This document shows, piece by piece, positions 13,101 through 24,326 of a DNA stretch of 64,000 nt. A model generated the notes under the pieces. It saw only the letters and a program-made list of their open reading frames with translations. It searched no databases and was not told the origin of the DNA. The stretch lies in contig OY727094.1 of assembly GCA_963402885.1 (NCBI GenBank), positions 8,434,501-8,498,500 of the forward strand. The letters run 5' to 3'. How positions within the stretch are numbered: position 1 is the first letter of the stretch; every line of letters begins with the position of its first letter. The position numbers were made by a program, and so were the translations under genes. Source of the DNA: Antedon bifida (lineage: Eukaryota; Echinodermata; Crinoidea; Comatulida; Antedonidae).

Positions 13101-16100
13101 GGACAAGGTACGCGGATTACAGCTTACCGTTACCGCTATTCTGTGTACATAAATAATAATATAACGTGAAATGTATGCTCTCAGACTATTTTAAAGTTTA
13201 ATTAACTTATTGAGTTATTATTATCAGGCTAAACCAATTTAGAAATATTTTATTATGTTATTAAAAATTCGAACTTACCTGGAGTTCCAGATCGTGGCCA
13301 AACAAGTCTTACTATTGGTGTTCTATTACTTTTGTACTAGTTGAATAAGAATAAAGAATAGACAATTGTAATATTGTTTTATAAAAACATTTCTGGTAAA
13401 AAAGAAATTTAGCAAAAATGATCGCTTTGTTTGGTTTAATTGCGGTACTGAAATATGTATCTAATGGTGCAAAAGTTTATATCTCGTTCCTCTGACAAAT
13501 CATATCTTATCTGTTCCATTTGCCGCACTAGAGTTCTGTTTACAAATTAATATATTACTTAATTGGTGTTTAATTTACTAACGTACACTTTATTTTTCTT
13601 GATGAAGAATCATTACAAATTAGGGAAAATTAAATAAAACCGCTTTATTATTACCTGAAATCTGCAATTATTAGAGTTACTACAGTAGGTATCAACTTCT
13701 TTCCCATCGACTGTAACGTAAATGTAGTAGTCACCGGGAATCGCAGCTCTAAAAGTGAAACCAAATGCCCAAACATTGTTTAAAAGAAACTAGATAACAT
13801 TACGTCATTAGAATTGATGAAGTCATAACTTTCAGAAAATGAAACACGTTACATTGACAAGTTGGAATCCAGCCTGTTGCGGTTCATATAGTTATTTAGC
13901 CGGGAAGGGTCTTTCACACCTGTTCCGGCACGGTTCTGGTCCGGCGCCGGCAAATCCAATCGAACGTCAACGTTTCGTTTTCACGCGGCTGCGCGCATAT
14001 CGATTGGCGCATAGCCGCGTGGAGCGTCGTAAAAACGAAACATTGATGTTCGATTCGCCGGACCGGAACCGTGCCGGAACCGGTGTGAAGGGTCTTTCAG
14101 TCGGTCGAAATTAGCTATAACTGTGCGCATCTATATATAAATTATAAAACCAAATTATCATTAGGCCTACATACCTTGTATCGCAGTAAATTGTACTTTC
14201 TGTTGTCCAGTAAGTGATGACGTCACACTCTACGGTTGCCGTAGTTGAGCGTAAATAAACACGATTACCGTTTTTCTCATTCTCATCACCGTAATTAAAT
14301 TGATCAGGACTAAAATCTAAAGTAAAATATATAATAAATAAAACCATGCGAATATTATATCAGGCCTTTTATTTTGTGTATAATATTGGGGTTTTTTTAG
14401 GTTATTTAATTTGAATATGATATTTTAAAGTTTGAATATAATAGACATTACCTTTTCCAGATACAGTTATTCGTGTTGCACCTTCATAACTACCACGCCT
14501 TGGCCATATACTCGTAACTTTTGACGCAACTCCTAAAAATATATAAAAAAATTAATTAAATCAAAATTGATGCGACGACATGCCTGAGTTTATTTGTATA
14601 AATTATTAATCACTGTTCTTGGAAATAGATAGCAAATATGTAATATGTTGTAATGTTTTATGCTGGACCTTTTGAAAAACAACAATGTCCCCTTTGTAGG
14701 ACAACGTTGATATTGTTATCCAGTGGAAATATGTTTATAAATAAAAAAAATTAAAACAAAATGTCACAAAAAAAACACAACGCCGTATAAAATAAAGAGA
14801 GCTAGTGTTACAGTGGATTCCTCCTTTGGACATCTTTAAACCTTTATTTTGGTGGATATGTTTTTGTCATGAACGGAAGGGGTAATATGTGTTTTTAAGT
14901 GATCCGTAAATTGTATTTCTTTAAATGGACAAACATCTCTATAGTTACCTTATTTTGTAAGTAACAAAATACTCATTTATTTTTGAAAAAGGAATACAAT
15001 TGTTCACGTGCCACGTGCATCTGATATGTGAAGAAACATGTTTCGTTATAAGAAGAGTAACAAAACCAAATGGTATTGTTGTTCTGTACGAAATTATGTT
15101 TGGTGTTACTTTGGTTACACGATGAGCATATCGGTTTTATGGAGGCTCACAATTTGCTCGCTTCACTTGAATAATAAAAACAATTGTTTCTTCAGAACTT
15201 TGTTCTTCTATAGGATCTCCAAAAAATAAACTTGTTTTTCTAACCTTCAAACAGATTAACGAAATCAAAGAATTACTATTCGATTTTGTGTATATGCTAG
15301 GCTATTCAAACGAAAGCTGACAATGTGAAACATTGTTTGAAGTTTAGTTTATTTTCAAACAATCAATACTTAGTCAATCTTTGTTATTTTTATACTAGGC
15401 AGTTGTCGGATCTAAACAATACAAATCAATAAGGCACCAAAGTGGCTAACGAGTTGATGTTACATAACAGCTACAAGGTGGTCTGATAATCGATAAGTTT
15501 TGTGGTGAACTTTGACTGAATTTTTTTAAGTAGCGCGTGTGCTCATAACATGATTTAAGTGCATTATAACACTATTTGATTTTGTAAATTTGTATCACGT
15601 GCTGTTGAGTATACTATCTATTGCACGGTGAAGTATTTCATAGGCCTATCACAGGTCAGATGTTTTGGAATTTAAATTACTTGTTTAAATTAGAACATTA
15701 CATATTTTATATTTGTTGAATGAGGAGAACCTTTTCATTTTATTAAAAGCCTGATTCTGCCTCTATTAGGCCTATAACATTCCATTTAACCTCATGAAAA
15801 TACTCTCCTTGTTCAACTCTTTCTGAATTATCTTCGCCACTGTTATTGTGAGACGCCTCATTATTTCCACATGAATAAGACAATAATGAAGGAAGATTAT
15901 AGCAAAATGAAATCCCATTGCCACTTTTTCTGATTCTATGGAAATGCCAATTCTCACAGCTAGAGCCATGCTAATTTACTACGCACAATCAAAAGGAAGA
16001 TGGTAGCTTCCGTGGTTGCTTCAATACAAAGCGGCGCCGACCGGTCACGTTTTTGTAGATGCCCCGTCGCGCCGGGCATGAGACATCCCTTCAATGCAAC

Positions 16101-19100
16101 CAATATATTCTTGAACCATGATTTCACAATGTTATCGAAATATGTTACGTTTACATTTGGCGTTATATTATCATATTGAGGTGGATGGTGTTTACTTTGA
16201 TAAAACTCAAACAGGTTCAATACACGTACACCCCTGGTATTGGCCCCCATGAGGCTGTCATTTACTTTCGATCAATTGTAGTCAATTCTATAGAACCGTG
16301 CCGCGCGTAATAAAACACAATTATCAATAGGCAATCCGCACGCAATACTTTATTGGAGAAAAATTAACTTGTTATTTATCTTAATTATGTTTGATTCTCA
16401 ATTAATTATTGTGTTTTATTGTTTGTGGTAAAACAATAAACAAACAAAAACAAAACACATTATTCATATTGCGGAATAAGGTTTAGAGATTGCGTGGTGC
16501 GAGATTATTGTTTCCGTATAGTCAGTGTTAATTCACCTTGAATTTAAGTTTATGAAACTTGGACCCTTTTTTCTACTTTTACTTCTTTGCCTGTTTACCT
16601 CGTTATAATGAGTAAGTGTCTATGTTCTACTCGTAAAAACATTCTCTTTCAGAATAATATTAAAAATGTTAAAACTCGTTTTCGAATATTTATTTTTCCT
16701 TTAAGCATGTCTTCCAAAACCAACATAATGAATTTTAATATATTCATATTCATATTCATATTCATTTTCCAGAAGACATAAAATACATATAATACAATCA
16801 AAATACAAACACAAGAAAACTAACACCAGTCTGGCGGATTGTAGAAAAGTGACGAAGTCACTATGTTAGTACTCTCCTTCTGGTGTAGACAAAAATAACA
16901 AGTTAACAGCAAAAGACATTAAAGAACCAAAAAGGCACAAATCAGTCACTTCAATAGGGAAGGTATCCCACAACCTCGGAAAAGAAATAAAGGCAGAGTG
17001 GTAAAATGCATTGGTACGAGAACCCATATGCCTAAAAACTAATTTATAATTTCTACACGAAACTGGGTTGGTAAATATCGTACATATTCACCAAACATTA
17101 CAGAAAAACGATGTTTATATTTTGCGATTGTAAATGTGTAATGAATTGGAAAAAATGCGACAGATTCCAGTAAAATATAAATAATAATAAAATTGACATT
17201 TGGTGTATTTTCCTATTATTTATTTCCTCTTATGAGCATCTAAAATATACCTGTTCCTAAAAAAAGCAGAATTTTTTGCTTTCTGATTGGCTATTGCTCT
17301 AAAAATGTCATATTATTTGCACCCAGACAGCATATTAAAAACACAAAAAGTGGGGTAAACGCACTTTTTTTTCAACTTGCACAATAACGAAATACAGGAT
17401 TTTTAACCAATTCGTGTTGCTATGGTGGTACAATAACAAATGCTTTGTTAATATGGCAACCGGCACAAACAAAAATAAAAGAACAATAACGATAAGTTTG
17501 TATATAGTCAGGGTCCTCGTGTATTTCCGTAGGATTTTATTGCCCAAAGTGAGATTTCACTTGATTTCACTTTATTATGGTGCTAGGATACCAAAAATGC
17601 TAGGTAACAAATTTTCACGATCCCGTAACCATGGTAACAGCCCCAAATTCAAAATGGCGACCAAATCGCCATATCTCCATAACCCTTTGGTCTAATGACA
17701 AGATATTGGTATCAAAATACTCGGAATATATACATTTATATTCGTTGTAATAGAACATTTTTACTAAATGCAACCGGAAATGCTATTTTTCTGTACTATT
17801 GACCCTTGACCTTGACTCGTACTGTATCTTAAAAACGGCTGGTCATAGACATTTAAAAATGACCTCAAATTGCTCAGACCTTATATATATATATTTATTG
17901 TAATGCAATATTTTGTAAAAAAATGTCCGGAAGCAAAGTTATTGGCCTTTGACATAGAGAATAGCTTACAAGGATTTTTATTCAGTAGTCTCTGGTCATA
18001 TCTTCATAACCCTTTGGTCTATTGACAAGATATTGGTATCAAAATACTCGAAATCAATATATTTATATTCGTTGTAATAGAACATTTTTACTAAATGTAA
18101 CCGGTAATGTTATTTTTCTGCACTATTGACCCTTGACCTTGACTCGCACTGTATCTTAAAAATGGCTGGTCATAGAAATTTTAAAATGGTCTCAAATTGC
18201 TCAGACCATATATATTTATATTTATTGTAATGCAATATTTTGTTAAAAAATGTCCGGAAGCAAAGTTATTGACCTTTGACATAGAGAATAGCTTACAAGG
18301 ATTTGTATTCAGTAGTCTCTGGTCATATCTCCATAACTCTTTGGTCTATTGACAAGATATTGGTATCAAAATACTCGGAATAAATATATTTATATTCGTT
18401 GTAATAGAAAATTTTTACTAAATGTAACCGGAAATGCTATTTTCTTTACTAGTGACCCTTGACCTTGAATCGCACTGTATCTAAAAAACGGCTGGTCATG
18501 GAAATTTTAAAATGGTCTCAAATTGCTCAGACCATACATATTTATATTTATTGTAATGTAATATTTTGTGATAAAATGACCGGAAGTAAAGTTATTCACC
18601 ATTGACATAGAGGATAGCTTTACATTACAAGGATGGATAAATATTGGTCAGATGTTTTGGCCCTACTCTGACGTAATTTTCACTTTTACTAAAAATACAT
18701 CATTAAAACTTAAGTAATGTGGGACTCCAACAACCTCCAGATCACTAGCCTGGCGTTCACTAGGGTAATTATGTTATGCATTCAGTTCTTTTCTAAACTC
18801 ACATTTTCAAATATTGTTTTCAATTGCCACTTTGAACCTTTATAAACGTATTAATTGAAGATTTCTGATTTGGCTAAAAGTAGTAAATGTTAGAGTGAGA
18901 TTTGAGACTTGATGGTAATTATAACCTATATTATTAGGAAGGTATCTTGCAGATTTGTTTTGCCCATTACTGGTTTACATTTATATGCTCGTCTTATTGC
19001 CATCTAACACAAATGAACCAGCTTGGTTTGATGTAGATGACCCAATAACAGTGAATAAAAGATTGTAATTAATTTAAATGTAAAGAAAAAAAAATCTGTA

Positions 19101-22100
19101 TTTAAAATAGTGCTCTCTTCCCCGATCAGGATCTAGAACAGAAGGAAACAGTTAAAATGGGTTGGTGGTCTTGTTGGAATTACTTAAAATGAGGAAATCG
19201 AACTAGATATACCATCAAACTCACTCTTCAACACAAAACACAGTAAATCATTCAAGATTTCATCGAAATACTGTACATTCATAACAAAATAAACACCTTT
19301 TTTAACATTGTCTTAATAATTGCAAAAGAAGTCAAGAAATATATCTTAAACAGAGATAATAAAAAAATGAGTTGTCGAGCTTTTTAAAGTTTGTGAGCAA
19401 AGTCTGGTTGACTCCCTGAAAAGAAAATTAAACTAAAAACATTTAGTAGCTTGAAGGAGATAAAATCATAAGATACTGTAAACATCAAAAACCTCTTGGT
19501 CACTTTTGTTCCTTGGCTTGGCGATAATGACTCACAAAATGGCAGTCAATGTTGATTGCTTCTCATATCGCGAAACATCTAAGAACCAAGGAACGTCTAA
19601 CCACATAATAATGTATGGCCGGCAGCAGGTCAAAAAAAATTGTAAAAGTATAGCAATTAACATTTCAGGAAAAGTGCAGGAAGAATCAATTTGACTACGT
19701 CATTTTAGTGAAGGGTGGATGGGAAGAAAATGAATACAGTGCAATGAATTTCTGCTGTAATTTTTACTACTATTGTCCAAAGTTGTTTACATAGATAAAT
19801 GTGCTTACTTACACTATAAAGTATATAGGCATACTATTTATAAAATATATAAAAACTAAATAATATGTTAATTAGAAATTAAATATTTGAATGATAAAGT
19901 ATATACTATTTATAAAATATATAAAAACTAATTATGTGAATTATAAATTAAATAATCGAATGATAATAATACGTATAAACTCATTTTTTAATTCCTATTG
20001 CCGATACATGCTCAAATAGATAAATGCTTATACATAAAGTTGATGTTTATTAGGTCAATGGTCAATAACTTTACTTCCGGTCATTTTCTAACAAAATGTT
20101 ACATTAAAATAAATATAAATATGTATGGTCTGAGCAATTTGAGACCATTTTTTTAAATTTCTATAATCAGCCGTTTTTTAGATACAGTGCGAGTCAAGGT
20201 CAAGGGTCAATAGTGCAGAAAAATAACATTACCGGTTACATTTAGTAAAAATGTTCTATTACAACGAATATAAATATATTGATTTCGAGTATTTTGATAC
20301 CAATATCTTGTCAATAGACCAAAGGGTTATGAAGATATGACCAGAGACTACTGAATAAAAATCCTTGTAAGCTATTCTCTATGTCAAAGGCCAATAACTT
20401 TGCTTCCGGACATTTTTTTACAAAATATTGCATTACAATAAATATATATATATAAGGTCTGAGCAATTTGAGGTCATTTTTAAATGTCTATGACCAGCCG
20501 TTTTTAAGATACAGTACGAGTCAAGGTCAAGGGTCAATAGTACAGAAAAATAGCATTTCCGGTTGCATTTAGTAAAAATGTTCTATTACAACGAATATAA
20601 ATGTATATATTCCGAGTATTTTGATACCAATATCTTGTCATTAGACCAAAGGGTTATGGAGATATGGCGATTTGGTCGCCATTTTGAATTTGGGGCTGTT
20701 ACCATGGTTACGGGATCGTGAAAATTTGTTACCTAGCATTTTTGGTATCCTAGCACCATAATAAAGTGAAATCAAGTGAAATCTCACTTTGGGCATTAAA
20801 ATCCTACGGAACCCCTATTTTCATACATGAGGAACCTGACTAATAGTGTCAAAGACAACAATACGGCGAGTTGGTGATTAACTCTGCATTGATGAACGTT
20901 GAATGATATCAAAAATACCTATCAGTGAGTTGACAAAATGAATAAAATTAATTCATCATTATTATAAAGTTGACAAACAATTTCTGATATCTTTATTTTG
21001 TTTTATCTGAATAATAATTGTTTATAGGCCTATAATAATTGTGTATTTTGTTGAAGTAGGCTACTTTTTAAAAGTAAATTGAAATACTATTATATAAAAT
21101 GATCGGAATTACTGAATCATTGAGTTAGAGTTTGGTCGCTTTATTTCTCTGCTTCTCTTATGTTACATAAATAGGCCTACTAACTATGCCTGTAGCTAGA
21201 CGGTGGGGAAAAACGGGCAACATTGTAATCATATTACCGATGTTTTATTATTTTAAATGTACCTCTACATGTACCCTTCTACACTCTTGGTGCTCACTTC
21301 TGGCGTACTTTCCGAACACACCCAACTTTCAAATTCAACTTACTTATTAGCAGGAAAGAGGGAAATTTCACTCTTCCATGCTTTCTACTAACCGCTTTGT
21401 CTGTAGAGTATGTTTATGTGTGTAATAGTTTATGGTTCCATACAAGTTTCAATTGGAATTTCATTGGGGCCGGTTTTCTGCCTTGCTATTTTAATGTAAT
21501 TAACACATTTAGCATAGGGTTATCACTTTGATTTTTACTATTTTAATTTGAGGCAATGTGTTAAATACGGTATTATATCACAGTAATATTATTACCGCGG
21601 TAATATATTTACCGTAATATTACTACTGCGTTATATTACAGTAACATTACTACGGTAATATATTACAGTAACATTACTGCAGTAATATATTGCAGTAATA
21701 TTACAATACGGTAATATATTACAATAATAATAAATAAACTAGAATTTAATTCGTCACTTTGACGAATATATGAAAAAATATATTATTTATTGCAATAAAT
21801 AACAACTTTACTACGGTAATATTACATTATTGTAGCAATGTATTACAGAAATATTATTACAGTAATACAGTATGTTATCAAAAGGAATTAGAACTTTGAG
21901 TTTGGAGGTTAAATAATACTTGTCAGTGACACCAAAAATAAGGTTCGCGCGCGTACACTATCATTTTCATCAATGTTAAAACGCGCGCGTCATGTTCCGC
22001 GTTCTGCTGACGATTTTATTTATTTTTTTTCATTTCAGTTATGAAACAATTTATTAAGTATAAAAATAAAATACAATTTACCATACCATTTACCATTTTA

Positions 22101-22198
22101 GAAAAAAAAATACCATAACTTAAAATAATCTATTACTTACCAATTGTCCAAAGCGCACAACAGGTGAAGACAAATACATGTACACGCATTGTGGCCAT
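155..22198 (-). CDS. PKHD1L1: Fibrocystin-L (PKHD1L1) homologue, N-terminal 1194 codons, 3' part outside the window
   Basis: Large secreted or single-pass surface protein of the polyductin/fibrocystin family. I assembled 24 exons with GT-AG borders that keep one frame for exactly 3582 nt: 22141-22198, 14452-14532, 14175-14316, 13655-13748, 13279-13336, 12746-12851, 12020-12073, 11540-11607, 10369-10482, 9969-10215, 8432-8657, 7682-7936, 6623-6773, 6294-6434, 5445-5842, 4838-4965, 3918-4084, 3126-3425, 2438-2592, 1964-2086, 1558-1666, 918-1124, 571-636, 155-288. Domain order is signal peptide, IPT/TIG domains (about 20-340), PA14 (about 341-500), a linker region without obvious repeats (about 500-1058), then tandem IPT/TIG (1059 onward). 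PA14 near residues 340-500 after N-terminal IPT domains is the fibrocystin-L layout and separates it from PKHD1. The donor of the exon ending at 918 is ambiguous (921 also keeps frame). The last exon seen ends in phase 0 at 155, and the gene continues past position 1. Confidence 0.9.
1344..1482. mobile_element. GCTTGGTTCCCACTAG element copy
   Basis: Starts GAACTTGGTTCCCACTAG and ends CTTGTGGGAACAAAGCTTT, with CCAATCACAAGCGACAGTT and GATTGGTCAACTCACTTGC inside. Lies just downstream (in transcription) of the PKHD1L1 exon at 1558-1666. Confidence 0.65.
1800..1935. mobile_element. GCTTGGTTCCCACTAG element copy
   Basis: Starts ACAGCTTGGTTTCCACTAG and ends TGTAGTGGGACCCAAGC, with ACGCAAGCGACAGTTTGAAT and TTACGTTGCGTTACGTCC. 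With the copy at 1344 it brackets one 109-nt exon of the PKHD1L1 homologue. Confidence 0.65.
6866..7361. mobile_element. AAGCTCTGTCTACAC element interrupted by a nested repeat
   Basis: The left end AAGCTCTGTCTACACTATCA and the right end TAGTGTAGACAGAGCTT are about 490 bp apart, because a separate dispersed repeat (7080-7321) has inserted into the element. In an intron of the PKHD1L1 homologue. Confidence 0.65.
7080..7321 (+). mobile_element. Dispersed repeat, probable LINE 3' end (copy 1)
   Basis: Shares CCACTCTAA.AATATCCT, GTTATGTGCATTATGAGAAA, TTTTTACTCCGAGAG and ACCAGTTTGTGGTCCA with the copy at 40975, and ends in AATAAAGAAT. An end-anchored polyadenylation signal suggests a retrotransposon 3' region. 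Confidence 0.55.
7682..8657 (-). other. PKHD1L1: PA14 domain, two exons, of the PKHD1L1 homologue
   Basis: Exons 8432-8657 and 7682-7936 join in phase 0. The first carries YRGYFVAPYDGVFKFMIYSD followed by DQSELYFS, the core PA14 beta-barrel motif (G-x-F-x-A-P, then F-x-I-x-SDD-x-x-x-L-x-x). The second gives ALTLTGGNHYYIEAYLREG, the usual late strand of the fold. PA14 is a carbohydrate- or ligand-binding module, and in PKHD1L1 it sits at about residues 340-500, as here. Confidence 0.88.
8985..9075 (-). mobile_element. Possible retrotransposon 3' tail, (AAAT)n
   Basis: A TTTATTTATTTATTTATTTC run is followed by CAGAAACCTCCCGAAGG and AAAATACAA repeats resembling the tail region at 16770. Minus orientation. 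Little else is preserved. Confidence 0.35.
9969..10215 (-). other. PKHD1L1: IPT/TIG domain exon of the PKHD1L1 homologue
   Basis: Single exon (codons about 259-340) opening with DIKGVTPNYGSYRGGTHITI, the typical IPT/TIG strand pattern, followed by the GxxF turn (GKYFGT) and a Cys pair (KCELV...AIECITG). It directly precedes the PA14 exons. IPT/TIG folds are immunoglobulin-like and mediate extracellular contacts in this family. Confidence 0.85.
10623..10792. mobile_element. Second copy of the GC-rich 8-bp-duplication element
   Basis: 170 bp. It shares CTCCGGTCCGG, CGCGGCT..CG, ATTGG.GCATAGCC and CGTGGAGCGTCGT with the copy at 13914 and ends GCAGGTGTGA. The flanking octamers (AGCGGCAT-like and AAGAGCCT) are no longer identical. 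Intronic in the PKHD1L1 homologue. Confidence 0.65.
12151..12320. mobile_element. TTAA-type inverted-repeat element, fragment with one end
   Basis: TTAAAGATGTATTGTCCC at 12151 followed by the AATAGGTTATTTTGTAG / AGTTATTAACTT interior block seen in other copies. No matching right end was found. It lies in an intron of the PKHD1L1 homologue. Confidence 0.5.
12561..12720. mobile_element. AAGCTCTGTCTACAC inverted-repeat element
   Basis: Ends AAGTTCTGTC and TGATAGTGTAGACAGAGCTT, with TA on both sides (12559-12560, 12721-12722), consistent with a TA target. Contains the GGGCATATCACTACCATAT repeat. Intronic in the PKHD1L1 homologue. Confidence 0.7.
13914..14088. mobile_element. GC-rich inverted-repeat element with 8-bp target duplication
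   Basis: 175 bp, much richer in CG than its surroundings. Ends TCACACCTGTTCCGGCACGG and the inverse of TCACACCGGTTCCGGCACGG. AGGGTCTT is directly repeated at 13906-13913 and 14089-14096. An 8-bp duplication suggests a hAT-type non-autonomous element. The open frame crossing it is incidental. Confidence 0.75.
16735..17060 (-). mobile_element. LINE 3' fragment in intron 1 of the PKHD1L1 homologue
   Basis: On the minus strand it reads SAFISFPRLWDTFPIEV, matching the HHSAINIFPRLWEELPE end of the LINE at 61349. It terminates in a (GAATAT)n-like tail (16735-16770). Severely 5'-truncated. Confidence 0.6.
17507..20840. mobile_element. 3.3 kb foldback element with near-identical long inverted arms, TA-flanked
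   Basis: Termini GTCAGGGTCCTCGTGTA (17507) and the inverse of GTCAGGTTCCTCATGTA (ending 20840) are bordered by TA on both sides. The left arm (17507-18640) has an outer unique block and three tandem units of about 310 bp. The right arm (20045-20840) repeats the outer block and about two units in reverse. Over about 650 bp the arms are almost identical. The centre (18660-20040) has no transposase-like frame and contains an 80-bp direct duplication (19815-19970). It looks like a non-autonomous TA-target (Tc1/mariner-like or foldback) element. Confidence 0.8.
19815..19970 (+). repeat. Two-copy direct repeat in the foldback centre
   Basis: Blocks of about 80 bp sharing ACTATTTATAAAATATATAA and the following AACTAA plus TGAATGATAA pieces occur twice. 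AT-rich and non-coding. Confidence 0.6.
21575..21870. repeat. Palindromic GTAATATTAC repeat field
   Basis: Irregular tandem of self-complementary GTAATATTAC, TACAGTAACATTAC and GGTAATATATTAC units, interrupted around 21730-21800 by TTCGTCACTTTGACGAA (itself a palindrome). Could form cruciforms or hairpins. In intron 1 of the PKHD1L1 homologue. Confidence 0.75.
21944..21992. promoter_or_regulatory. Two CGCGCGT motifs shortly after PKHD1L1 exon 1
   Basis: TTCGCGCGCGTACAC and AAACGCGCGCGTCATG, about 35 bp apart, 150-200 bp inside intron 1. CG-rich 8-mers stand out in this AT-rich sequence. A regulatory role is inference only. Confidence 0.35.
22141..22198 (-). other. PKHD1L1: First coding exon and signal peptide of the PKHD1L1 homologue
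   Basis: Encodes MATMRVHVFVFTCCALWTI and the first base of the next codon, followed by a perfect GTAAGT donor. A short basic start, a hydrophobic core and a small-residue end make a typical signal peptide. A second Met at codon 4 could also start. Joining to the acceptor at 14532 gives GVASKVTSIWPRRGSY, the beginning of an IPT/TIG domain, which supports the choice of this exon across a 7.6 kb intron. Confidence 0.8.
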
Positions 22199-24326
22199 TT
22201 CTCGTTATATCCAATACTATTAACAAGGAACTATAACAGTATAAAACCGTTGAAAAAATAACAACTCAATCACAAAGCATATTCTCACAAATATACTTGT
22301 CTGTAGATCGCGGATCGGATCAAGAAACTGTTGTTGTAGAACCGATTTGTGACGTTGTAAGCCAAAACTACTGATGTCAGTTTGGCCAATGCGAGGCGGT
22401 CTTCGTGATAACTAATAGTTGTAAGAACATAAAAGAAAGTTGCATCGATCGATAAATATCTGGAGTTAATACCGGCACCGTTTTGACCAATAGAATTTGA
22501 GCAGACAATACGATAATAGTGTTTTGTTTTGTGGTGGACAAGATTTGATTGGATTTTGTAAAGGGTGCTATTTTGTTTGTAGTAGATACGTAGGCCTTCG
22601 TATCACCTGCATAACATGTTGGTCCACAGATTTCGATTGGATTTTGCAAGGGGATGTTATTGTTTTTGTGACCACACAGCTTGCTTCGCATGTGGTGTTT
22701 TTTGTTGTTGTTTATTAACCTTGAAATAATTATGATTTTTATACAATAGTTTCCTTAAACATCAAATAATTTTCTCCTGTTACCCCAGCCATTAAACTCT
22801 ATCGATTTGTGTATGTAGTCTAATGCCCTCTTTATGTGGTAACTCACGACCTTGATAAATATGACGTTAAACAACAAGGATTTTGCAAGATTTATTTTAT
22901 TTGGAATTACAATGTAAAATGTACAACGCAGTGCCACAAAGGCAGTGCATCCAGGACATAAAGCACGGAGGTAATCAACCATAACACGGAACCAATGACG
23001 CAACAGGGAACGTGTCTCTCAAACCAGGACTTTGTAACAGTTTCTACGACAACGACCAAATATTGGTGAATTTGATGATGACATGAATTCAAAGAATCAT
23101 AAGAGAATACAACTCTTTACATACAAGTCAATGACATTTTCGGGAATCCGGTTTACCCATTTCTGTAGGCCGTCTCGGGAGGCCTATTCCTTGGTTCTCG
23201 GTGCGGACTGCAAGTAATTCAGACCAATCATGATGCGATAGATGGATCATCCGAACAGTCGATTGGTCAACTCACTTGCGTGTTGATGCAGACTATGGCG
23301 TTGTTGTCACTAAAGCACCAGAACAATTGATTTCAGCCCATATTAAATTATTAATATATCTTTATTTTATAGCCATACAGTATGCTTGCATTTCATTTAC
23401 GCCCTCTACAGTTACACGTCGTTCTCTTATAAAGTGATTTATTGTTTGTAGCTTAGCTTGAAGAAATATATCTCTTTGTAATTTGTCAATCCTACGAATG
23501 CTTTCTTTTCAGAATGCATGTTGATCTTTTGTTGTTCTACTTTACAAAATTGTAATATTACATAAGCGTGTGGAATTAGATAGAAATACAGTTGTGCCAT
23601 GTTATCTTGTATGAGGTTTATATACATTTAGTATATGTTCTAGCGTGAATTAAGGCTTATTCATTCATCCATTTAGAGACACGGCCGCGGAGTTCAAAGA
23701 GCGTGTTTGATTGGCAGCAGAGCTTTAGTATAGGCGGGCGCGTTAGAAAATCGTTTGATTTCACCGTCCATACTTATCCTTCTATTCCTTAATCCATGGT
23801 TCTAGACAACGATGGTAACAAGATAAACATGTTGGCACACATGGCGTGTCATACGTATACTGGAATCATCATTAGGCGAGTAACGGAAATCAAAATAATA
23901 CCAACAACATAAAAAAAGAAATAGAGAGACACGGGGGAAAGTAACGGTTTAGGTAGTTCAATAGAAAAGAAAGATGTTTGCTTAAAAGCGACATGAGGTC
24001 AAACCTTAATGTTAGAAAGGGCAGTAGGCCTACAGTAGGCCTCCTTGCAATGTTCGTATCATTGATTGTCTTCCCCCGACACATTGTTTTATAAATTCAT
24101 CATTGCGATGCGCACATGATATACTGCAATTCTATCAATCACGTGGTTGAACCTAGGCAATTCTGAAAGATAATAAGATATATTATTAAAACTTGGTTTC
24201 CACTAGGACACATGGCAAGGACCAATGACAAGTGACAGTTGACCTAGGCCTAACTGCCTGTTGTTTTATCATTTTCTGGTATGCGACACCTCATCTTTCT
24301 GACGGGACGTTACGATGTTGACTTAA

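Larger units (their letters stand above)
14533..22140 (-). other. Intron 1 of the PKHD1L1 homologue, 7.6 kb and repeat-laden
   Basis: Separates the signal-peptide exon from the first IPT exon. Contents from left to right: unique AT-rich sequence, a LINE 3' fragment (16735-17060), the 3.3 kb foldback element (17507-20840), a GTAATATTAC palindromic repeat field (21575-21870) and a pair of CGCGCGTA-type motifs (21944-21992). I see no additional coding exon; the small open frames at 15772-16250 lack splice-consistent or family-like sequence. Confidence 0.7.

Noticed and set aside
13839-14114. 91-codon plus-strand open frame with CG-rich composition
   Set aside because: Mostly lies over the 13914-14088 inverted-repeat element.
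15772-16250. Two minus-strand open frames in PKHD1L1 intron 1
   Set aside because: No domain-like sequence, no fitting splice sites; the neighbouring exons already join in phase without them.
22377-22718. Overlapping 104- and 73-codon frames upstream of PKHD1L1
   Set aside because: Opposite-strand overlap with no recognisable motif; likely chance.
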